Below are positions 32,015-38,423 of a stretch of 38,423 nucleotides of DNA, one piece after another. The stretch is from Burkholderiales bacterium (GTDB lineage Bacteria > Pseudomonadota > Gammaproteobacteria > Burkholderiales > Burkholderiaceae_F), in NCBI GenBank assembly GCA_020355165.1, contig CP070661.1:261290-299712 (forward strand), given 5' to 3'. How positions within the stretch are numbered: the first letter of the stretch is position 1; every line of letters begins with the position of its first letter. A program made the position numbers and the translations under genes. The notes beneath the pieces were generated by a model. It searched no databases. It had not been told where the DNA came from and saw only the letters and a program-made list of their open reading frames with translations.

Positions 32015-33001
32015 CTACCGGCCGAAGTACACCTGCTTCCAGTCGTTCTTCACGCTGACGATCGTCCAGCCGCGCGCCGGGCCCTCGTCGAGCCCGCGCA
32101 CGAGCTTGCCGACGTGCGAGGCGCGGTCGTAGGCGAACTCGCGCTGCGCGTCGTCGTGATGCACGATCACGCCGAGCCGCGGCCCCGGACCGGTGGTGGT
32201 CCACTCGAGCATCTCGAAGTCGCCGTCGGAGTTGCCGAAGGCGGCGATCGGCCGCCTGCCGATGAACTTGTGGATGCCGACCGGCTTGCCGGCCTTGTCG
32301 TCGATGAAGTCGATCTCCGGCAGCCGCACGATGGCCGGCTTGCCGTTGCGCACCTCGTACCTGGTCTTGATGCTCGAACCGACCACCTGCTCGGGCGGCA
32401 CCCCGTACAGTTCCTCGGACATCACGCGCAGGAACTCGATGCCGCCGCCGGAAACGATCCAGGTCTTGAAGCCGTTGGCGCGCAGGTAGTCGAGCAGTTC
32501 GCGCATCGGCTTGTACGTGAGCTCGGTGTAAGGGCGCTTGAAGGTCGGGTGGCGGGCGGACTTGATCCACTCGCCGACGATCTGCGCGAACTCCTCGCTG
32601 GTGTTGCCGGCGTGGGTAAGCGCGACCAGCTCGAGCAGGCCCTTCTCGCCGGTCGCTGCCAGCGCCTTCATGTCGCCGGCCGCGGCGGCCTTGACCGAGG
32701 GCCGGCTCGCCAGCGCCGGGTTCTTCGCCACCATGGCCCTGGCACGGTCGATCGCGAAAGCGAGCTGGGAGTACATCGGCTGCTCGGACCACAGCGTGCC
32801 GTCGTTGTCGAACACGGCCACGCGGTCCGCCGGGGCAACGAAGTCCTTGCCACCGGTCTGGGTCACCGCCTCGACGAAGGCGACGATGCGCGCCTTGGCC
32901 GCACCGTCGTTCCACGACGGCAAGGGGTCGGCCGCCTGCGCGCGTGCGGCGACCGCCAGCAGCATGGCAAGCAAGGCGACGGAAAGCGATCTTTGAAACA
33001 T
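32015..33001 (-). CDS. Exported HAD-superfamily phosphatase
   Basis: The 328-residue protein begins with a Sec signal peptide (MFQRSLSVALLAMLLAVAARA, cut after AQA), so it acts in the periplasm. The HAD core is complete: motif I AVFDNDGTLW with nucleophile Asp65 and Asp67, motif II IVSGGG, motif III lysine in the KTRYEVRNGK region, and motif IV AAFGNSDGDFEML. A helical cap (residues 75-170, with SEQPMYSQLAF and ELTYKPMRELLDYL) resembles phosphoserine-phosphatase-type caps. Such enzymes hydrolyse phosphomonoesters. A GGAG ribosome-binding site precedes the ATG. The outer-membrane barrel gene follows after 67 bp. The cytochrome gene lies 227 bp upstream on the same strand with possible terminator hairpins between. 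The substrate is unknown. Confidence 0.9.
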   Translation of the reverse strand: MFQRSLSVALLAMLLAVAARAQAADPLPSWNDGAAKARIVAFVEAVTQTGGKDFVAPADRVAVFDNDGTLWSEQPMYSQLAFAIDRARAMVAKNPALASRPSVKAAAAGDMKALAATGEKGLLELVALTHAGNTSEEFAQIVGEWIKSARHPTFKRPYTELTYKPMRELLDYLRANGFKTWIVSGGGIEFLRVMSEELYGVPPEQVVGSSIKTRYEVRNGKPAIVRLPEIDFIDDKAGKPVGIHKFIGRRPIAAFGNSDGDFEMLEWTTTGPGPRLGVIVHHDDAQREFAYDRASHVGKLVRGLDEGPARGWTIVSVKNDWKQVYFGR

Positions 33002-33121
33002 GGCGGTTCTCCTTGGGTGATCCCGGTAAGGCGGCCGGCAATTCGTGGTCCCGACGCAGGCGGGGCTCGACCCCGCCGGCGCGGCAGATCAGGCCTCGGC
33101 GTGCACCCAAGCCGGACAATA

Positions 33122-33175
33122 CTGGGGCAGCGCCCGCGCCCCAGCATCGTCAGACGGGGCAGCGGCCGTTGCCCC
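33122..33175 (-). terminator. Two tandem stem-loops downstream of the cytochrome gene
   Basis: One 7-bp stem pairs 33122-33128 (CTGGGGC) with 33138-33144; the other pairs 33156-33161 with 33170-33175. Read on the minus strand the first-named stem is followed by TATTGTCC, a weak T-rich run. This may end the cytochrome transcript, which would leave the HAD gene to its own promoter. Confidence 0.4.
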
Positions 33176-33228
33176 TTGGTGCAGGCCCGCAGTGCTGCCG
33201 GCGGGCATGCCAAGTCGGTCAAGCACTG

Positions 33229-35667
33229 TCAGCGGGCGGCGCCGAGTTCCCGCAGCAGCTGCTGCACCTGGGCGTTGTCTGGCTCGAGCGCGGCAAGCTG
33301 CCGAGCATAGCCAGCGGCGCGCCCTGGATTGCCGGCGTCGCGCTCGAACAGCGTCAGCGCCAGCAGCACCTCACGGTCGTACGGCTGCCGCTTCAGCGCG
33401 CCCTCGAGTTCCCGCCGTGCCTGCGCTCCCTTGCCCGCGTCGTTCAGCGCCACCGCGTAAACGTAGCTGAAGCGCGTGTTCTCCGGCGCGAGCCTGGCCG
33501 CCTCGGCCAGTTCCTTCAGCGCCTCGCCGGCGCGCTTCTGGCGCGTCAGCGACAGCCCCAGCGCAAGATGCGCCGGCGCCGAGCGCGGATCGCGCTTCAG
33601 CGCCTCACGCAGCGTCCCTTCGGCTTCATCCTCGGCGCCCCGGCTGCGCTGCACATCGGCCAGGTTCAACGCCGCCTGGGTGAAGGTCGGATCCAGCGCC
33701 AGCGCGGCGCGGTACGCGGCCACCGCCTCGTCGTACCTGCCCTGCGTCGCATGAAGGTTGCCTAGATTCGCCCGACCTTCCGGCCGGTCGGCATTGAAGC
33801 TCTCGGCCGCCACGTACTCGTCGAGCGCGGCGGCCAACGCTGCCCTTTCCGGCGCAGGCAGGCGGCCTTCCGGCTCGCCGGCGAGCGCGCGCGCCGCCTC
33901 CATCCTCACCTCGCGCACCGGATCGCCGAGCAGCGGCGGCAGCAGCTGCGCGCGCAGGCCGGGATCGACCCCGTCGAGCACGCCAACGGCCGCCGCGCGT
34001 ACCGCTGCCTCACGATCGCCGAGCGCGTTGCGCACCGCGGGCAGGGTCGCGGGGCCCAGGTAGCGGCCGAGGCGCCGGACGGCGCTCGCCCGCACCAAGC
34101 CCGACTGGCCACGGTCTTCGACGACCGCGGCCAGCATCTGCTGCGCTCCAGGCGCGCCGCGATCGGCCGCCGCGAACGCCTCGGCGAACGTCTGGAAGCC
34201 GGGCTTCGGCTGCGGATACCAACGCTTCACCGCGGCGGCGGCCCAGTCGGCCTTCCTGTCCTTGTGGCACTGGTTGCAGGCGTTCGGCGTGCCGAGGCTC
34301 ACGCTGCGGTCCGGGCGCGGGATGCGGAAACCGTGGTCGTGCCGCGGGTCGACCACCATGTAGGTCGTCGTCGGCATGTGGCAGGCGGCGCACTCGGCGC
34401 CCTTCGAGCCCAACGGGTGGCGATGATGTGCAGCGGCGTCGTACTTCGCCGGCGCGTGGCATTGCGTGCAGACCGCATTGCCCGGCGCGCGCGGCCTGCC
34501 GGTGTGCGGCTCGTGGCAGTCGGAACAGGTCACGCCCATCGCGTGCATCCGGCTGGCGAGGAACGAGCCGAAGGTATAGACCTCGTCGCGCTGCTGGCCG
34601 TCGTCGTAGTACAGCCCGGGATCAAGCAGCGCGGCACGGTAGCCGTCGGCGAACGGCTGCCCCGCATGCCAGGCATCGGTGAACTGGCCGCGCCGCGCAT
34701 GGCAGCGGGCACAGGTCTCGATCTCGCGCGACGAGTTGCGCGGCTGCGAGCGAACGGCGTTGCCGCTGGCGGCATCGATCGCCCAGGTGACGCCGCGCCG
34801 CTCGTCGAGCCGCACCGTCAGCCCGTTGCCGGCGGCCTCGTACCGGCTCCGGTCGCCCTCCTTCTTCGCCCAGGCGACGTGGTTCGACCCCGGCCCGTGG
34901 CAGGCCTCGCAGTTGACATCAATGTCGGTCCACTTGGTGTCGTAGCTGTTCGTCTTCTCGTCGTAGTTCTTGCGCAGGTTGGTCGAGTGGCAGTCGGCGC
35001 ACTGGTAGTTCCAGACCTGGTCGATGCCGGTCCAGTGCAGCGGGTCGCCGGCTTTCAGTTTGCGGTCCGGGTACAGGTGGAACCACCGCTGGCCGCCGTC
35101 CTTCGCCGGCCGCGCGTCCCAGGCGATGCCCAGCGCCTGCAGCCGCCCGCCCGGAAGCCCGATCAGGTACTGCTGCAGCGGATAGACGCCGAAGGTGTAG
35201 CGGATCTCGAAGTCGGCGAGACGGCCGTCGGCGCCGTCGGTGTTGACGAAGAATTTGCCGTCGCGACGGAAGAAGGTCGAGGTGACGCCGCCGTGGCTGA
35301 ACTTGGCGTCGGCGAAGCTGCCGAGCACGGTGGCCTCGGACGCCTCGGCCATCGCGCGGTCGTGCTGCGAGCCCTGCCAGGCCTCGAACTGCCTGGCGTG
35401 GCAGCCGGTGCAGGCGGCAGCGCCGACATATGCCGCAGCCGGGCCCGGGGGGTTCGCTTCTTCGGCGGCCGGCGCGCCTGTCGCCTGCGGCGGCGGTGCC
35501 TTGACCGGCGGCTCGGCCACTGCGAAGTACAGCGCCGCCGCGGCCAGTGCGCCGATCGCCGCCAGTAGCAGCCACCGCACCGGGTGTCGTCGCGGCTCGG
35601 CGACCGCGGCCTGCGTGGCCCCCTTCGGCGAACGCGACGCGGCGCCCTGGTTCTTCCTGCTGCTCAC
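33229..35667 (-). CDS. Membrane-anchored octaheme cytochrome c with HEAT and TPR repeats
   Basis: The 812-residue protein starts at a GTG (35667) with a basic, disordered cytoplasmic tail and one membrane anchor (RWLLLAAIGALAAAALYFAV, 31-50), so the rest is periplasmic. Eight CXXCH haem-attachment motifs follow: residues 86 (CTGCH), 223, 253, 319, 381, 400, 426 and 464. Extra histidines such as HHRHP and PRHDHGF could be distal ligands. Residues about 480-610 have HEAT-like repeats (AVRAAAVGVLDGV, EVRMEAARALAGEPEG). From about 620 to the end there are at least five TPRs (ANLGNLHATQGRYDEAVAAY and similar). This multihaem-TPR architecture recurs in proteobacteria without known function. Electron transfer to or from a partner held by the TPRs is inferred. 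It lies 167 bp after the arylsulfatase stop codon, which has its own terminator. Confidence 0.92.
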   Translation of the reverse strand: MSSRKNQGAASRSPKGATQAAVAEPRRHPVRWLLLAAIGALAAAALYFAVAEPPVKAPPPQATGAPAAEEANPPGPAAAYVGAAACTGCHARQFEAWQGSQHDRAMAEASEATVLGSFADAKFSHGGVTSTFFRRDGKFFVNTDGADGRLADFEIRYTFGVYPLQQYLIGLPGGRLQALGIAWDARPAKDGGQRWFHLYPDRKLKAGDPLHWTGIDQVWNYQCADCHSTNLRKNYDEKTNSYDTKWTDIDVNCEACHGPGSNHVAWAKKEGDRSRYEAAGNGLTVRLDERRGVTWAIDAASGNAVRSQPRNSSREIETCARCHARRGQFTDAWHAGQPFADGYRAALLDPGLYYDDGQQRDEVYTFGSFLASRMHAMGVTCSDCHEPHTGRPRAPGNAVCTQCHAPAKYDAAAHHRHPLGSKGAECAACHMPTTTYMVVDPRHDHGFRIPRPDRSVSLGTPNACNQCHKDRKADWAAAAVKRWYPQPKPGFQTFAEAFAAADRGAPGAQQMLAAVVEDRGQSGLVRASAVRRLGRYLGPATLPAVRNALGDREAAVRAAAVGVLDGVDPGLRAQLLPPLLGDPVREVRMEAARALAGEPEGRLPAPERAALAAALDEYVAAESFNADRPEGRANLGNLHATQGRYDEAVAAYRAALALDPTFTQAALNLADVQRSRGAEDEAEGTLREALKRDPRSAPAHLALGLSLTRQKRAGEALKELAEAARLAPENTRFSYVYAVALNDAGKGAQARRELEGALKRQPYDREVLLALTLFERDAGNPGRAAGYARQLAALEPDNAQVQQLLRELGAAR

Positions 35668-35775
35668 GTCGGTTCTTCAAGGCAAGGTTGATCGGATCGC
35701 TCGTTCAGCGAGCGTAGCAGCGCGCACGGACCGGGCGCCGCCATGTCCTGCCGACGAAGCCGGCGTCGCGCCAAG

Positions 35776-35807
35776 AAAAAGGCCATCGCCCGTCAAGGGC
35801 GATGGCC
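35776..35807 (-). terminator. Intrinsic terminator of the first arylsulfatase
   Basis: On the minus strand a perfect 11-bp stem (35797-35807 with 35781-35791) with a five-base loop is followed by five Ts. It starts 27 bp after the arylsulfatase stop codon. Confidence 0.9.
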
Positions 35808-35834
35808 CGCCACCACTGTGTCGATCGCCGAAGG

Positions 35835-37454
<1,620 letters not shown>

Positions 37455-37507
37455 GCTCGCCTCCGAAGCGGACCCGTGCTTCTTGTCGGGACACGGAAAA
37501 GCCGCGC

Positions 37508-37536
37508 AGGCTAACGGCGATCCCTCAGCGGGTCAA
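37508..37536 (-). promoter_or_regulatory. Sigma-70-like promoter for the first arylsulfatase
   Basis: On the minus strand TTGACC (37536-37531, five of six consensus bases) is separated by exactly 17 bp from TAGCCT (37513-37508, three of six). Transcription would start near 37500, giving a 5' leader of about 45 bases before the GGAGG site. Confidence 0.5.
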
Positions 37537-37770
37537 CGCTCGGATAGGCATGATCCGATGGCGGCCATGCGCTATCGAGAACCCGCCGCCCGGTGTCAGG
37601 GACTTGCCCGGGTGCGGCAGCGCAGCATCCGGCGGACAGGCGCGGGACCGCAGGGCGGCCTGGCCACGACCAGCAGCGCAGTGCTCGCCAACCGCAGGTG
37701 CAGGCCCGTCGCAGCAGGGGATACAGGACGGCGAGAGCAAGGCCCTCGCCGTCACTGCCCGTGGTCCGGG
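37537..37770 (-). other. Gap between the two arylsulfatase genes, no gene seen
   Basis: The 316-bp interval between the arylsulfatases holds the promoter above and the hairpin at 37727-37753. An open frame across 37525-37755 has Cys/Pro/Ala-rich composition without domain character and no ribosome-binding site, so I do not call it a gene. Confidence 0.5.
37727..37753 (-). terminator. Hairpin after the second arylsulfatase, possible terminator
   Basis: A perfect 9-bp stem (GACGGCGAG with CTCGCCGTC) and a 9-base loop lie 17 bp after the stop codon. No T tract follows, so intrinsic termination would be weak. Confidence 0.45.
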
Positions 37771-38423
37771 CTACTGCCTGGAGCCGCCGGTCACCGCTTC
37801 CATCACGCGGTCGAGGTTGAAGCTGCCGGGCTTCTGCCGCGGCGGGAAGTCCTTGAAGCTCTGCAGCCACTGCGCGACGTACGCGCCGGCAGGGGCGATC
37901 AGGAAGGCGCGTTCGATGCGCCACTGCGGGTAACCCATTCCTTCCTTGTCGGCGCGCTCGAACGGGTCGCTGCGCAGGTTGAAGAGCTTCGGCAGGCGAA
38001 GCGTGACGAAGGGCTCCTGCCAGACGTCGAACCCGTGTCCGCGCTGCTCGAGGAACACCATCTTCCAGCTGTCGTAGCGCAGCGCCGCGACGTTGCCGTC
38101 GTCGGTCCAGTAGATGAACTCCCTGCGGGGCCACGCCGCCTCGCCCTTCAGCGCCGGCGCCAGGTTGTAGCCATCGATGTGAACCTTGTAGGTCATGTCG
38201 CCGACCTTGCGGCCGTTCTTGAGGTCTTCCTTGGCGGTCGTGTCGCCGACCGCCGCCAGCAGGGTCGGCAGCATGTCCTCGTGCGAGCCGATGTCGTTGA
38301 TGATGGTGCCCGGCTTGATGACGCCCGGCCACTTGATCAGCGTAGGCACGCGGTAGCCGCCCTCCCAGTTGGAGTTTTTCTCTCCCCTGAACGGCGCGGT
38401 GCCGCCGTCGGGCCAGGTGAACT
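37771..38423 (-). CDS. Arylsulfatase paralogue, C-terminal part (gene begins beyond the window)
   Basis: The minus-strand frame is open from the window edge to the stop at 37771, giving the last 216 or so residues of a sulfatase. The edge sequence reads WPDGGTAPFRGEKNSNWEGG then YRVPTLIKWPG. This lines up with the same block of the neighbouring arylsulfatase, including its catalytic-lysine region. Later blocks also correspond: IGSHEDMLPTLLAAVGD, IDGYNLAPALKG, EFIYWTDDGNVAALRY, KLFNLRSDPFERAD and PGSFNLDRVM. It is thus a tandem, diverged paralogue. The metal and formylglycine motifs lie outside the window, so activity cannot be judged. It is probably transcribed separately from the first sulfatase, which has its own promoter and follows 316 bp later. 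Confidence 0.93.
   Translation of the reverse strand, partial: FTWPDGGTAPFRGEKNSNWEGGYRVPTLIKWPGVIKPGTIINDIGSHEDMLPTLLAAVGDTTAKEDLKNGRKVGDMTYKVHIDGYNLAPALKGEAAWPRREFIYWTDDGNVAALRYDSWKMVFLEQRGHGFDVWQEPFVTLRLPKLFNLRSDPFERADKEGMGYPQWRIERAFLIAPAGAYVAQWLQSFKDFPPRQKPGSFNLDRVMEAVTGGSRQ

Noticed and set aside
37525-37755. 76-codon minus-strand frame between the two sulfatases
   Set aside because: No ribosome-binding site, composition unlike the neighbours, and it overlaps a good promoter and a hairpin.

Overview
This is a chromosomal segment of a high-GC Gram-negative bacterium, most likely a betaproteobacterium (Burkholderiales or Rhodocyclales). The evidence is two neighbouring general porins of the beta-proteobacterial type (N-terminal SSVTLYGIVD, 'S[KR]RT.LYA' near the end, C-terminal Phe), a very strong G/C bias at third codon positions, and the family content (FadD, YejABEF, DUF883, Pat-type acetyltransferase). 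No rRNA, tRNA, CRISPR array, insertion sequence, prophage or plasmid feature was seen. The segment reads as ordinary core and accessory chromosome with densely packed genes.

Layout. 1-2409: the end of one porin, a complete second porin, each with a strong intrinsic terminator, then a small unrecognised gene that appears frameshifted. 2438-4357 (minus): a three-gene unit with an Arg/Pro-rich protein, a VOC/glyoxalase protein and an EEP-family hydrolase. 4487-8971 (minus): long-chain acyl-CoA ligase FadD, a lipoprotein aminopeptidase and a PaaK/CapK-like adenylating enzyme. 9199-9501: a DUF883 membrane-anchored protein. 9546-15138 (minus): a complete YejABEF-type oligopeptide ABC importer, preceded upstream by ArgE (15268-16476) and a GNAT acetyltransferase, and divergent from an M20 amidohydrolase (17282-18472). 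Together these suggest uptake and de-acylation of peptides or N-acyl amino acids. 18757-24208 (plus): a Ca2+-type P2A ATPase followed after 7 bp by a Pat-like fusion of an ADP-forming acyl-CoA synthetase and a GNAT domain. 24325-28868: an SLC13/TrkA-C carrier and a CaCA antiporter (minus) and a divergent ClC chloride protein (plus). 28889-30896 (minus): a FrnE-like DsbA-family protein and a multi-pass membrane protein of unknown function.

31111-38423 (all minus strand) is the most distinctive part. It holds a C-terminal-Phe outer-membrane barrel protein, an exported HAD phosphatase, an octaheme c-type cytochrome fused to HEAT and TPR repeats, and two tandem arylsulfatases, the second cut by the window edge. 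All complete members carry an export signal or membrane anchor, so this looks like a cell-envelope module for hydrolysing sulfate or phosphate esters with an attached multiheme protein of unknown purpose. Whether it is a functional unit is inference.

Other points of interest are a ClC protein that lacks the internal proton glutamate and the central tyrosine of the E. coli antiporter, a Pat-like protein that keeps the catalytic histidine missing from the E. coli homologue, a (KD)5 hexanucleotide repeat in the SLC13 carrier, and a palindrome containing the two convergent stop codons of the ClC and dsbA-like genes.
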